Assembly (NCBI RefSeq): GCF_016863195.1 | Contig: NZ_BOOK01000031.1 | Location: 1 to 64,000 of the forward strand | Length of the DNA: 64,000 nt | Direction of reading: 5' to 3' | DNA from: Paraplanobispora takensis | GTDB taxonomy: Bacteria; Actinomycetota; Actinomycetes; Streptosporangiales; Streptosporangiaceae | In this document: positions 34,348 through 47,739 of the stretch, in pieces | Layout: every line of letters starts with the position of its first letter | Position numbering within the stretch: position 1 is the first letter of the stretch | Notes under the pieces: model-generated | What the model was told of the DNA's origin: nothing | The model's database searches: none | What the model saw: only the letters and a program-made list of their open reading frames with translations | Made by a program: the position numbers and the translations under genes

Positions 34348-34554
34348 ATGTATGAAGCCGAGATTGCGGGCGCCGCATGGAAGAAGAGCGCCCGCAGCGC
34401 CGCGAACGGGCAGTGTGTCGAGGTCGCCCGCCTTTCTGATGGAAAAGTGGGCGTCCGGGACAGCAAGAACCAGCAGGGTCCCGTTCTGATCTTCACACCG
34501 GGTGAATGGGACGCCTTCGTGGGAGGCGTCAAGGACGGCGAGTTCGATATGTGA
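34348..34554 (+). CDS. DUF397 protein, partner of the XRE regulator
   Basis: A 68-residue protein with the family pattern AAWKKSARSAANGQCVEVAR, VGVRDSKNQQGPVLIFTPGE and EWDAFVGGVKDGEFDM. AAAGGAGATAACC gives a good ribosome binding site. DUF397 proteins are small partners of DUF5753/XRE regulators in development-related loci and have been proposed to work with them as antagonists. It starts 69 bases after the regulator stop, so the two are one operon. Codon use is less GC-rich than in neighbouring metabolic genes. Confidence 0.9.
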   Translation: MYEAEIAGAAWKKSARSAANGQCVEVARLSDGKVGVRDSKNQQGPVLIFTPGEWDAFVGGVKDGEFDM

Positions 34555-34704
34555 CGTCGTTCCCCATCCCGTTTTCGACAGCTTCGACGCCCGCCGCCCG
34601 GGGGCCGGCCCGAGAAGACGCCCCCGGCGGAGCGCGCCGCGCGCCCGCGGGAGACAGCAGACGGCTCGCCCCGCGAGGGTGCGGGCCGCCTGTCGCGTCC
34701 TGGG

Positions 34705-34758
34705 CCTGGACACGACGTCTCGGCCTGAACGCGACGTCTCGGCCTGAACGCCGAGGTC
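34705..34758. repeat. 21-bp direct repeat ACGACGTCTCGGCCTGAACG
   Basis: Two adjacent near-identical units (about 34713 and 34731), with a partial third, lie in the 292-base space between the DUF397 gene and the CapA-like gene. I saw nothing else in that space. Confidence 0.55.
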
Positions 34759-34846
34759 AACGAGCGTCCCCGGTTTCGGGCACGGGGGCCTGTCGCGTGG
34801 CGAGTCGTCGCGCTCATCGCGGCCGAGGTGGCATGCTCGGATAACG

Positions 34847-35950
34847 ATGGACACCTATACGCGCCGCCTCGGTGTGGCCACCGCCGCCGCCGCATCCGTT
34901 CTGCTCGCCGCGGCCTGCACCGCGGCGGAGTCGTCGACCCCGGGGGCGGTGCCGGACGTGGTGGAGAAGCCGACCACCTCGGCCGAGCCCACGGCCCCCG
35001 CGCGCAAGCCGTTCACCATCTCCTTCGGCGGCGACGTGCACTTCGAGGGCGTCCTGCGCAGCAGGCTGGACGCCGATCCGCGCACCGCGCTGGGCCCCAT
35101 CGCGAAGGTGCTGCGCAAGGCCGACCTCGCGATGGTGAACCTGGAGACCGCGATCACCACCGGCGGCACCCCCGCGCCCGGCAAGCAGTACACCTTCCGG
35201 GCCCCCGCCAGCGCGCTCACCGCGCTGAAGGCGGCCGGGGTGGACGTGGCGTCCATGGCCAACAACCACGGCATGGACTACATGCAGAGCGGCCTGGCCG
35301 ACTCCCTGGCCGCGGTCAGGCGCTCGAAGTTCCCGATCGTGGGCGTGGGCAAGAACGAGGCCGAGGCCTACAAGCCGTGGCGGACGACCGTCAACGGCAA
35401 CCGGGTGGCGATCATCGGTGCGACCCAGGTGCTCGACGCCGAGTTCATCTCCTCCTGGACGGCCTCCGGCAGCAAGGGCGGTCTGGCCTCGGCCAAGAAC
35501 GAGGCGCGGCTCATCCAGGAGGTGCGCAAGGCGCGCCGTACCTCCGACACCGTCATCGTGCACCTGCACTGGGGCACCGAGCTGCAGAAGTGCCCGAACG
35601 AGGCGCAGCGCGGCCTGGCGCCCAAGCTGGTGGCGGCCGGCGCCGACGTGGTGGTGGGCGGCCACGCCCACATCCTGCTCGGCGGCGGTTACCTGAGGAA
35701 CGCCTACGTCAACTACGGCCTGGGCAACTTCGTCTTCTACAACTGGGGACCGGACACCGGCAGGACCGGCGTGCTCACGCTGACGATCGACGGCCGTAAA
35801 GTGATCAAGGACCAGTGGACCCCGGCCGTGATCCAGGGCGGGGTGCCGATCCCGCTCACCGGCGCGAACAGGCAGCAGGCCCTCACGAACTGGAAGGCGC
35901 TGCGCGGATGCACGGGGCTGGCGGCCAAGCCGGGCAAATCCGCCGATTGA
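34847..35950 (+). CDS. CapA-family lipoprotein (PgsA/CapA-like metallophosphatase fold)
   Basis: A 367-residue lipoprotein. The signal peptide ends in the lipobox LLAAAC (Cys about 24), followed by a Thr/Pro-rich spacer. The CapA domain has FTISFGGDVHFEG, ADLAMVNLETAIT, AGVDVASMANNHGMDYMQSG, VIVHLHWGTELQ, GGHAHILLGGG and VNYGLGNFVF. These are the metal-binding positions of the calcineurin-like CapA fold used in poly-gamma-glutamate and capsule systems. No CapB/CapC partners are nearby, so a poly-glutamate role is not supported, and the enzyme may act on another envelope polymer. The gene stands alone. Confidence 0.85.
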   Translation: MDTYTRRLGVATAAAASVLLAAACTAAESSTPGAVPDVVEKPTTSAEPTAPARKPFTISFGGDVHFEGVLRSRLDADPRTALGPIAKVLRKADLAMVNLETAITTGGTPAPGKQYTFRAPASALTALKAAGVDVASMANNHGMDYMQSGLADSLAAVRRSKFPIVGVGKNEAEAYKPWRTTVNGNRVAIIGATQVLDAEFISSWTASGSKGGLASAKNEARLIQEVRKARRTSDTVIVHLHWGTELQKCPNEAQRGLAPKLVAAGADVVVGGHAHILLGGGYLRNAYVNYGLGNFVFYNWGPDTGRTGVLTLTIDGRKVIKDQWTPAVIQGGVPIPLTGANRQQALTNWKALRGCTGLAAKPGKSAD

Positions 35951-35995
35951 TTCAGAGGGCCTGACCTGGCGGGGATAGGCAGGCAAGATGGTGGG

Positions 35996-36643
35996 GTGTC
36001 CACCCTGCCTGTCGAGGAGTCCGGTGAGGCTCCCCTGCGGCGCCAGCCCTCCCAGCGGCGTAGCGCGCGACGCGTCGAGCGGATGCTCGACGCGTGCGCC
36101 GACCTGTTGGACGAGATCGGCTACGAGGCGCTGTCCACCACGCGAATCGCCGAGCGCGCCGGTGTCGCGATCGGCTCGATCTACCAGTTCTTCCCGGACA
36201 AGAAGGCCATCACCCAGGCGGTGACCCGGCGCCACGTGGAAAGGTTCATGTCGCGCATCGGCACGCGCTTCCTGTCGGAGGACTACTCCGGCTGGTGGGA
36301 CGCCGTCGACGCGATCATCGACGAGTACGTCGAGATGCACCGCACCGTCCCCGGTTTCCGCTCCCTGCACTTCGGCGACGTGGTCGACCTCAACCTGCTC
36401 GACGGGGTGTCCGACAACAACACGGTGATCGCCGGGCGTCTGCGCGGACTGCTCCTGCAGGAGTACGGCCTGGCCGACAGCGAGGAGTTCGACCTCGCCA
36501 TCATGGTCGCGGTCGAGGCGGGGGACGCGGTGCTGAAGCTGGCCTTCCGCCACGACCCCGAGGGCGCCCCGCAGATCGTCCAGGAGGCCAAGCGGCTGAT
36601 CCGGGGCTATCTGAGCCGCCAGTTCGCCGACGCCGCCCCCTGA
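35996..36643 (+). CDS. TetR-family transcriptional regulator
   Basis: A 215-residue regulator from GTG 35996. The HTH is RRVERMLDACADLLDEIGYE, STTRIAERAGVAIGSIYQFF, then PDKKAITQAV. The C-terminal ligand domain is divergent (DUF5938/TetR_C-like not assignable). No ribosome binding site precedes it, and CAAGAT ends six bases before the GTG with CTGACC 17 bases further up, so the transcript may be leaderless. Its target is not clear; the flanking CapA-like and coiled-coil genes are candidates. Confidence 0.85.
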   Translation: MSTLPVEESGEAPLRRQPSQRRSARRVERMLDACADLLDEIGYEALSTTRIAERAGVAIGSIYQFFPDKKAITQAVTRRHVERFMSRIGTRFLSEDYSGWWDAVDAIIDEYVEMHRTVPGFRSLHFGDVVDLNLLDGVSDNNTVIAGRLRGLLLQEYGLADSEEFDLAIMVAVEAGDAVLKLAFRHDPEGAPQIVQEAKRLIRGYLSRQFADAAP

Positions 36644-36708
36644 GGACCGGACGCCGCCGCTGGGGGACCGGACGCCGCCCTGAGGACCGGACGCCGTCCT
36701 GAGCCCGG
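36629..36708. repeat. Four 19-21 bp repeats copying the TetR 3' end
   Basis: Units begin GACGCCGCC at 36629, 36650, 36671 and (as GACGCCGTC) 36690. The first contains the last codons and TGA of the TetR gene; two of the other three keep CTGAG. Confidence 0.75.
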
Positions 36709-36727
36709 AGTCCCCGTGCGGCGGGTC

Positions 36728-37219
36728 TCAGCCGAGGGGACGCCCGGAGGACCAGATCCGGTCGGGAGGCTCGGCCAGGGGCTTGGGCGGGGATCCGCCG
36801 AGCGGGTCCACGACCTCCGGAGGCTTCCTGACGACCGTGCCCTGGACGGTCTCCGACACCGCGGCGATCTCTCTCCGCTCCCGGGCCTTGCGCCTGCGCT
36901 CGCGTTCGGCCGCCCGGACCGCCTTCTCGAAGGCGTCGGCGGGCGCGGGCACGGTCACGGTGCGCGGGGTCTTCCGGTCGGGCTCGCGCCGTTCCGAGCG
37001 CTCCGCCTCGCAGAGCCTGGAGGCGGCCACCGCCGCGACCATCCGATCCTGCCGGGCGAGCTGTTCCTCGCGGAGGCGTTCCTCCAGGGAGGCGAGACGG
37101 TGATGCGCCCGGTCGACGGCGTCCAGCCTCGCGGAGAGGTATCCCGCGGAACCGGGGACCACCACGGACAGGACGGTCATGCACGCCAGAGTGAAGGTCA
37201 TCTGCCGGGAAACGCCCAT
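36728..37219 (-). CDS. Small membrane-anchored coiled-coil protein
   Basis: A 163-residue protein. The start at 37219 has AAGGAG five bases upstream; starts at 37243 and 37240 lack this. An N-terminal membrane helix or uncleaved signal (MTFTLACMTVLSVVVPGSAG) is followed by a charged coiled coil (about 25-75, RLASLEERLREEQLARQDRM) and a second Arg/Glu-rich helix (about 100-120). The C-terminus is Pro-rich. It resembles small septum or envelope proteins in layout only. I cannot assign a function. Confidence 0.6.
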   Translation of the reverse strand: MGVSRQMTFTLACMTVLSVVVPGSAGYLSARLDAVDRAHHRLASLEERLREEQLARQDRMVAAVAASRLCEAERSERREPDRKTPRTVTVPAPADAFEKAVRAAERERRRKARERREIAAVSETVQGTVVRKPPEVVDPLGGSPPKPLAEPPDRIWSSGRPLG

Positions 37220-37384
37220 CGCAGCTCCTTCGAACGACATCACTCCGCCGGCGGGAGGCGTCCCGGGTATGCCCGTCCCCCTCAGACGACACGCGCGACG
37301 TCACCAATTGCAGACATGTGGTTGCTTAACCGATACCTGTTATTGGGCGGACGAAGCAGAGCCTCGCTCGGTACGCTCGGCGAT

Positions 37385-37924
37385 GTGGCGCATGTGACAC
37401 GTGAGCACCTTGATCGGCTTCTTGAGCGGGCACTGCTTGCCGATGATCACGAAAGTCTCGCCCGGCGGCTGGAAGCCCTGGTCGAGGCCTACGTGTCCGG
37501 CGATGTCCCGCGGGCGGTCATTCTCATATTGGCCGCCGAGGCGTGGCGGCAGGCCGGACAGCCGGCCCGCGCTCTCGACTGCTTCCAACGGGCGGTGGAC
37601 GACGGGGGCGACACGGGCGTCGATCCGCGTGCCGGGATCGCCGACACGCTGTTCGAGCTCGAACGGCCCAAGGAGGCCCGGGAGGTGATCGCGGCTATCC
37701 GGGAGCGCGGAGAGGTCTCCCCGGCCACCGCGCTGACCGTCGCCGAGACGCTCGCCGCCTACGGGGACCCGCGCGAGGCCCACGTCTGGGCCACCGAGGG
37801 CGCCGTGGCGGCGGCCCCGGACAGCGAGGAACGGGTGGCGCTCCTGCGCGTGCGCTACCTGATCCGGGTGGACCTCGGACTTCCCGAGGACGAGATGGAC
37901 GCGCTGCTCGACCTGTCGCGCTGA
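37385..37924 (+). CDS. TPR-like helical protein
   Basis: A 179-residue, all-helical protein. REHLDRLLERALLADDHESL begins a series of about four helix pairs with TPR-like spacing (ALVEAYVSGDVPRAVILILA; AWRQAGQPARALDCFQRAV; AETLAAYGDPREAHVWATEG). TACGCT ends seven bases before GTG 37385, suggesting a leaderless transcript. GTG 37394 or ATG 37317 are alternatives. Such proteins often act as scaffolds or sensors. The 165 bases before it, shared with the divergent coiled-coil gene, are relatively AT-rich. Function unknown. Confidence 0.6.
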   Translation: MAHVTREHLDRLLERALLADDHESLARRLEALVEAYVSGDVPRAVILILAAEAWRQAGQPARALDCFQRAVDDGGDTGVDPRAGIADTLFELERPKEAREVIAAIRERGEVSPATALTVAETLAAYGDPREAHVWATEGAVAAAPDSEERVALLRVRYLIRVDLGLPEDEMDALLDLSR

Positions 37925-37925
37925 C

Positions 37926-37970
37926 CGCGGTCCGCAACGTCTGCGGTCCGCAACGTCCGCGGTCCGCACC
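37926..37970. repeat. Three 15-16 bp repeats of GCGGTCCGCAACGTC
   Basis: Copies at about 37928, 37939 and 37954 lie just after the TPR-like gene. The following bases to 38110 are further CCGTCCG-rich low-complexity DNA with no gene. Confidence 0.55.
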
Positions 37971-38131
37971 GCCGTGGGCGGTGCCGTCCGCGGTCCGTGC
38001 TGCCCGCCGGTCATACCGTCCGGCGGCCGTACCGTCCGTCCGTCATGCCGTCCGCCGGCCGTAACGCCTGTCGGTCGTGCCGTGCGGGCGGCGCGTGCCG
38101 ACCGGTCGGGGATCGTGCCCGTCGCGGGGTC

Positions 38132-38893
38132 TCAGCCGAACGGCAGGACCAGCGCGGGCGCGGGCGGAGGCGTGGTCGCGGACGGCGTCCGCGGAGCCGG
38201 GCGGGCGGGCCTGGCGGGGCGGTCGGCTCTCGGGCCGGGACGGGACGAATCCTGCCCCGGACCGGACCTGACCGGGACGCGCGGCCCGATCACGCGGGGC
38301 GCCGGCTCCACCGCGATCTCCGGCGGGGTCCGGTACGGCACCGGCAGGGACAGGACCGTGCCGGTCGACAGGGCTCCCGCCGCGTCCCGCAGCCGCGGCA
38401 CCGACGGCACCCCGGCCGTGAAGCCCGCGCGGGTCGCCGGCGCGCCGGGAAGCCCCGGCAGGTCCGGGGTGGGCAGCAGCATCTCCACCCGATCCAGGCC
38501 GGGACGCCCGGGAGGGCCGAAGGGCAGGGCGGGGAAGCCGATGGCCGCCGCCACCCCCCCGGCGTCGGCGAGGCTGAGCACGGCGGAGGCCATGGAGAGC
38601 CCTTCCAGGCCGGCCACCCTGGCCAGCCGGTCGGCCAGGGGCCGGGACTCGGGGGCGAAGGGATCGGCCTGGGGATCCACGAGGGAGTCGAGGAGGGAGC
38701 CAGCGAAGGGGCCGGCGAGGGGATCGACGGCGAAGGGGCCGGCGAGGGAATCGGCGGGGAGCTGACCGGCGGTGACACGCCCGGTGGAGGACGAGACGCC
38801 CGCGCCGGCCGGGGCGGGCGCCGCCCATCCGGCCAGGGCCGCGAGCGTCACGGCCGTGAGGATTCCCCCCATGTTCCGCGGCACGTTCGACAT
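38132..38893 (-). CDS. Secreted Pro/Leu-rich protein of unknown function
   Basis: A 253-residue exported protein from ATG 38893 (GTG 38899 also possible). The signal peptide covers about residues 1-32 (GILTAVTLAALAGWAAPAPA). The first part holds repeats of DPLAGPFA/ADSLAGPFA type, the centre is hydrophobic and Pro-rich (GFPALPFGPPGRPG), and the C-terminus is Arg/Pro-rich. There is no recognisable domain. A perfect 14-bp hairpin sits directly before its ribosome binding site, so expression is probably controlled at the leader. Confidence 0.6.
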   Translation of the reverse strand: MSNVPRNMGGILTAVTLAALAGWAAPAPAGAGVSSSTGRVTAGQLPADSLAGPFAVDPLAGPFAGSLLDSLVDPQADPFAPESRPLADRLARVAGLEGLSMASAVLSLADAGGVAAAIGFPALPFGPPGRPGLDRVEMLLPTPDLPGLPGAPATRAGFTAGVPSVPRLRDAAGALSTGTVLSLPVPYRTPPEIAVEPAPRVIGPRVPVRSGPGQDSSRPGPRADRPARPARPAPRTPSATTPPPAPALVLPFG

Positions 38894-38902
38894 GCGCACC
38901 CC

Positions 38903-38942
38903 CTGTTACCTTCGGCGGCCTGACGACTGCCGAAGGTAACAG
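38903..38942 (-). promoter_or_regulatory. Perfect 14-bp inverted repeat next to the ribosome binding site
   Basis: CTGTTACCTTCGGC (38903-38916) and its exact complement (38929-38942) flank a 12-base loop. In the minus-strand mRNA the hairpin ends where the GGGGG ribosome binding site begins. It could be an operator (DNA) or a translation-control hairpin (RNA). Confidence 0.55.
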
Positions 38943-39005
38943 CGGGAGCCGAGCCGGGAGGGCGCTTGACCCGATCCTGGCCGAGCCCTTACCGGGACGA
39001 TGGAA

Positions 39006-39031
39006 TCGCCCCCGGGAGCACCCGGGGGCGA
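39006..39031 (-). terminator. Terminator of the heat-shock operon
   Basis: Arms TCGCCCCCGGG and its complement (11 bp, 39006-39016 with 39021-39031) enclose the loop AGCA, beginning six bases beyond the clpB stop on the minus strand. Confidence 0.75.
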
Positions 39032-39036
39032 AGGGC

Positions 39037-41619
<2,583 letters not shown>

Positions 41620-41706
41620 TTATATTGCCTCACTTCGTTCGGCGGCTCGGGGCGGCTCGGCCCCGCCCCCTCGCAGAACGCGTGACCCCCGGATTCGTGG
41701 CGGGAG

Positions 41707-42054
41707 TCAGGCGGGTGGCAGCTGGTACTGGATCAGAGCGCGGATCGTGGCCATCTCGGCGCGCAGCCGGTGGTTCTCATCGCGCAGGCGCAGGGCCTCG
41801 GTCTCCAGCGCGAGGATGCGCTTGATGCCGGCGAGGTTGATGCCCTCCTCCTGGGAGAGCCGCTGGACCTCGCGGAGCATCACGATGTCGCGTGTGGAGT
41901 AGAGCCGCCCGCGGCCGGCCGTACGGCCCGGGCTGACCAGGCCGAGACGGTCGTACTGCCGCAGGGTCTGCGGGTGCAGGCCCGACAGCTGGGCGGCGAC
42001 GGAGATCACATAGACGGGAGTGTCGTCCGACAGATCGAAGTAGTTGGCGTCCAT
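41707..42054 (-). CDS. hspR: Heat-shock repressor HspR (MerR family)
   Basis: A 115-residue MerR-family protein. The winged HTH is PVYVISVAAQLSGLHPQTLR with YDRLGLVSPGRTAGRGRLYS, followed by a Leu/Arg coiled coil (about 65-108). HspR binds HAIR operators with DnaK as co-repressor and represses the dnaK operon and clpB. It is encoded two bases after dnaJ, completing the feedback loop. Two HAIR matches lie at the dnaK promoter. Confidence 0.97.
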   Translation of the reverse strand: MDANYFDLSDDTPVYVISVAAQLSGLHPQTLRQYDRLGLVSPGRTAGRGRLYSTRDIVMLREVQRLSQEEGINLAGIKRILALETEALRLRDENHRLRAEMATIRALIQYQLPPA

Positions 42055-42056
42055 GG

Positions 42057-43262
42057 CTACTCGCTTCTGGCCTGTTGGATCAGCTCGGCCCGCGGGTCAC
42101 CACCCGCGGTGGCGTCGCGGAAGTCCTCCAGGGCGCCGCGTGCCTTGTCGTCGAGCCGCTGGGGCACCAGGACCTCGACCGTGGCGAGCAGGTCGCCCTT
42201 GGTGCCGTCCTTGCGCGGCACGCCGCGGCCCCGCACCCGGAAGGTGCGCCCGTTGGGGGTGCCCTCGGGGATGCGCAGCGTGACCGGCATGCCCTTGAGG
42301 ATCGGCACCTTGATCTCGGCGCCGAGCGCGGCCTCGGTGAAGGTGACGGGAACGGTGATCGTCAGGTTCTCGCCGGAGCGGCCGAAGACCGCGTGCGGCT
42401 TGACGTGGATCTGCACGTACAGGTCGCCCGCGGGGCCGCCGTTCTCGCCCGGGGCGCCCTTGCCCTTGAGCCGGATGCGCTGGCCGTCGCCGACCCCGGC
42501 CGGGATGCGCGCCTGGATGGTGCGGGTGCTCTTGCCGCGGCCGCTGCCCTCGCACACCGGGCAGGGGTCGTCCACCAGCAGACCGCGGCCCTTGCAGTCG
42601 CGGCAGGGCTCGGAGAAGGCGAAGTTGCCCAGGTTCCGGCTGGCCGCGCCGGTGCCCTCGCAGGTCGGGCAGACCCGCGGGGTGGTGCCGGCCTTGGCCC
42701 CGGTCCCGGCGCACCCCGTACAGGCCGAGGAACTGGTGAGCCGGAGCGAGACCGTGGCCCCCTCCACCGCCTCGGTGAAGGAGAGCGTGACCTCGGACTC
42801 GATGTCCTGGCCGCGCCGTGCCCTGGTGGTCCCGCCGGCGCGGCCCGCAGCGCCCCCGCCGCGGTTGAACAGACCGCCGAAGATGTCGCCGAAGCGGTCT
42901 CCGGCGCTCTGCTGACCGCCGGCGCCGCCCGGGCCGCCGGTACCGCCGAACAGGTCGCCCAGGTCGAAGGGGAAGCCACCCGGACGGGTGGCGCCCCCCG
43001 CGCCCGGGTAGCCGCCGAGTCCGGATCCGAACAGCGTGCGCGCCTCGTCGTACTCCTTGCGGCGCTTGGCGTCGGACAGGACGTCGTAGGCCTCGGTGAC
43101 CTCTTTGAACTTGGCCTCGGTCTCCGTGTTGCCCTGGTTGGCGTCCGGGTGGTACTGCCTGGCCAGCTTCCGGTACGCCTTTTTGATCTCGTCGGCGGTG
43201 GCGGACTTGGGCACACCAAGGACGGCGTAGTAGTCCTTCTCCAGGTAGTCCTTGGTGCTCAT
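42057..43262 (-). CDS. dnaJ: Chaperone DnaJ
   Basis: A 401-residue full-length type I Hsp40. The J-domain starts [20 protein letters not shown], with the HPD tripeptide in [11 protein letters not shown] Gly/Phe-rich linker (about 85-130) follows, then the zinc region with four motifs: [24 protein letters not shown] and CPVCEGSG. The C-terminal substrate domain contains [19 protein letters not shown]. It stimulates DnaK ATP hydrolysis and delivers substrates. It begins 28 bases after grpE and is followed by hspR two bases later. Confidence 0.97.
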   Translation of the reverse strand: MSTKDYLEKDYYAVLGVPKSATADEIKKAYRKLARQYHPDANQGNTETEAKFKEVTEAYDVLSDAKRRKEYDEARTLFGSGLGGYPGAGGATRPGGFPFDLGDLFGGTGGPGGAGGQQSAGDRFGDIFGGLFNRGGGAAGRAGGTTRARRGQDIESEVTLSFTEAVEGATVSLRLTSSSACTGCAGTGAKAGTTPRVCPTCEGTGAASRNLGNFAFSEPCRDCKGRGLLVDDPCPVCEGSGRGKSTRTIQARIPAGVGDGQRIRLKGKGAPGENGGPAGDLYVQIHVKPHAVFGRSGENLTITVPVTFTEAALGAEIKVPILKGMPVTLRIPEGTPNGRTFRVRGRGVPRKDGTKGDLLATVEVLVPQRLDDKARGALEDFRDATAGGDPRAELIQQARSE

Positions 43263-43290
43263 CTGTCTTCCTTCTCCAGGTAGAAGCGGA

Positions 43291-43893
43291 TCAGTTGTCG
43301 GCCGGGGCGGGGTCTTCGGGCTCGGCGACCGCGACCCGCGCGGGGCGCAGCACCCGCTCGCCGATCCGGTAACCGGGCTGCAGGATCTCCACGCAGGTCG
43401 GCTCGGTGACGTCGGACGAGTAGCTGTGCATCAGCGCCTCGTGGACCATCGGGTCGAACGGCTCGCCCTTGGTGCCGAACGAGCTCAGGCCCAGCTTGCC
43501 GGTGGCGGCCTCCAGCGACTCGCCCACCTTGGCGAAGCCGCCGGTGAGCTCTCCGTGGTCGCGGGCCCGGCCGATGTCGTCGAGGACCGGCAGCAGCTCG
43601 GCCAGAACGCCGGCCACCGCCTGCTCCTTGACCGCGGCCCGGTCGCGATCGACCCGCTTGCGGTAGTTGGAGTACTCCGCCTGCAGGCGCTGCAGGTCCG
43701 CCGTGCGCTCGGCGAGCTGGGTGGCCAGCTCGACCGAGGCGAGGTCGGACCCGGCGGCGGACGGGCCGGCGGGGGCCGATTCGGCCTGGTCCGTGCCACC
43801 GTCCGCCCCGCGCACCTCGCCGGTCTCCGGGTCGATCTTGCGGTTGTCGCGGATCACCGGCTCCTCCCCGGAGCCGTTCTCGCGCGTGCTCAC
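43291..43893 (-). CDS. grpE: Nucleotide exchange factor GrpE
   Basis: A 200-residue protein from GTG 43893 (GAGGGGG eight bases upstream). The N-terminal 55 residues are disordered and acidic. The long helix [20 protein letters not shown] and the C-terminal beta domain ([39 protein letters not shown]) are typical. It releases ADP from DnaK. The start is 28 bases after the dnaK stop. Confidence 0.95.
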   Translation of the reverse strand: MSTRENGSGEEPVIRDNRKIDPETGEVRGADGGTDQAESAPAGPSAAGSDLASVELATQLAERTADLQRLQAEYSNYRKRVDRDRAAVKEQAVAGVLAELLPVLDDIGRARDHGELTGGFAKVGESLEAATGKLGLSSFGTKGEPFDPMVHEALMHSYSSDVTEPTCVEILQPGYRIGERVLRPARVAVAEPEDPAPADN

Positions 43894-43921
43894 GCTCGTG
43901 TCCCCCTCGACTCTCCGGCCG

Positions 43922-46950
<3,029 letters not shown>

Positions 46951-47050
46951 CCGGTACGGCTCCGCCGGATCGCGGGGCCGTACCGGATCGCCGGGGTCGT
47001 GTCCGGACACGCCGATACGGCCCGCCGGTCGGGGCCGGATCGGGCCGTGA

Positions 47051-47112
47051 GGCGTCGCCGGACGTCCGGAGCGGCCCGGTGGCGTCGCCGTACGTCCGGC
47101 GGCGTCCGGTGC
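47051..47112. repeat. Two ~30 bp repeats of GGCGTCGCCGGACGTCCGG type
   Basis: Adjacent copies begin at 47051 and 47081. They lie in the 223-base space between the sigma/CU044_5270 remnant and the lipoprotein gene. The rest of that space is GC-rich without a gene. Confidence 0.55.
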
Positions 47113-47173
47113 TCAGGGGCGTCCGGCGTGCGGGACGGCCGTGTCCGGGGCGCCTGGCGGCCGCCCCGGCGGG

Positions 47174-47662
47174 TCAGCGCCTGGCGCCGTCGACGACCTT
47201 GCGCTTGCCGAGGGGCTTCTTCAGTTTGACGGTCGTCACCTTCTGGATGGCGATCTCGATGCAGGCCACGTTCTGGACCTTGCTGCTCTCGCCCTCCCAG
47301 AGGGTGACGGTCACCCGCTTGCTCGTCTCCTTCACGCTCACGCGGTCGAGCACGTGGCACGGCTCGACCCCGGACCACCAGGTGATCCGCAGACTCCGGC
47401 GGTCCTTGGACGGCTTGGCCTTCAGCCAGCGGACCTTGTGGGGGTTGTCGGCGTCGCCGGTGGGCTTGGTCGGCTTCGGGTCCTGAGTCGGCTCGTCCCG
47501 GGGGGGCACGGTGTGGCTCACCGCCTGCGACGGGCCGGTGTCCGTCGCGACGGAGCCGGAGCCGCCGCTCGGGCCGCCGGCGGAGCCGGTGGTGGGCCCG
47601 GTGCCGCATCCCATGGCCAGGAGCAGGGTTCCCGCCAGGAGCGGGGTCGTGATCCTACGCAT
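47174..47662 (-). CDS. Lipoprotein of unknown function
   Basis: A 162-residue lipoprotein. The signal peptide MRRITTPLLAGTLLLAMGCG has the lipobox LAMGC (Cys 19). A Gly/Ser/Pro/Thr linker (about 20-70) is followed by a small beta-rich domain (RRSLRITWWSGVEPC, KRVTVTLWEGES, NVACIEIAIQKVTTVKLKKP). Two cysteines in this domain probably pair. The WSGVEPC and LWEG pattern is seen in other short actinobacterial lipoproteins without known function. It is divergent from the ABC exporter, sharing 77 bases. Confidence 0.65.
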   Translation of the reverse strand: MRRITTPLLAGTLLLAMGCGTGPTTGSAGGPSGGSGSVATDTGPSQAVSHTVPPRDEPTQDPKPTKPTGDADNPHKVRWLKAKPSKDRRSLRITWWSGVEPCHVLDRVSVKETSKRVTVTLWEGESSKVQNVACIEIAIQKVTTVKLKKPLGKRKVVDGARR

Positions 47663-47704
47663 ACCCCTAAGACGGATCCTCCCCCCGGGCGGTTCAAAGG
47701 GTCG

Positions 47705-47733
47705 TTGACGGCGATCTGGCGGAGAGCTAAATT
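47705..47733 (+). promoter_or_regulatory. Leaderless promoter of the ABC exporter
   Basis: TTGACG (47705-47710), 17 bases, TAAATT (47728-47733). The -10 ends six bases before ATG 47740, so the transcript should begin at the start codon. Confidence 0.75.
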
Positions 47734-47739
47734 CAACAT

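Noticed and set aside
34847-35950. Poly-gamma-glutamate synthesis gene
   Set aside because: Only the CapA-like protein is present; no CapB or CapC gene nearby, so the pathway is not supported.
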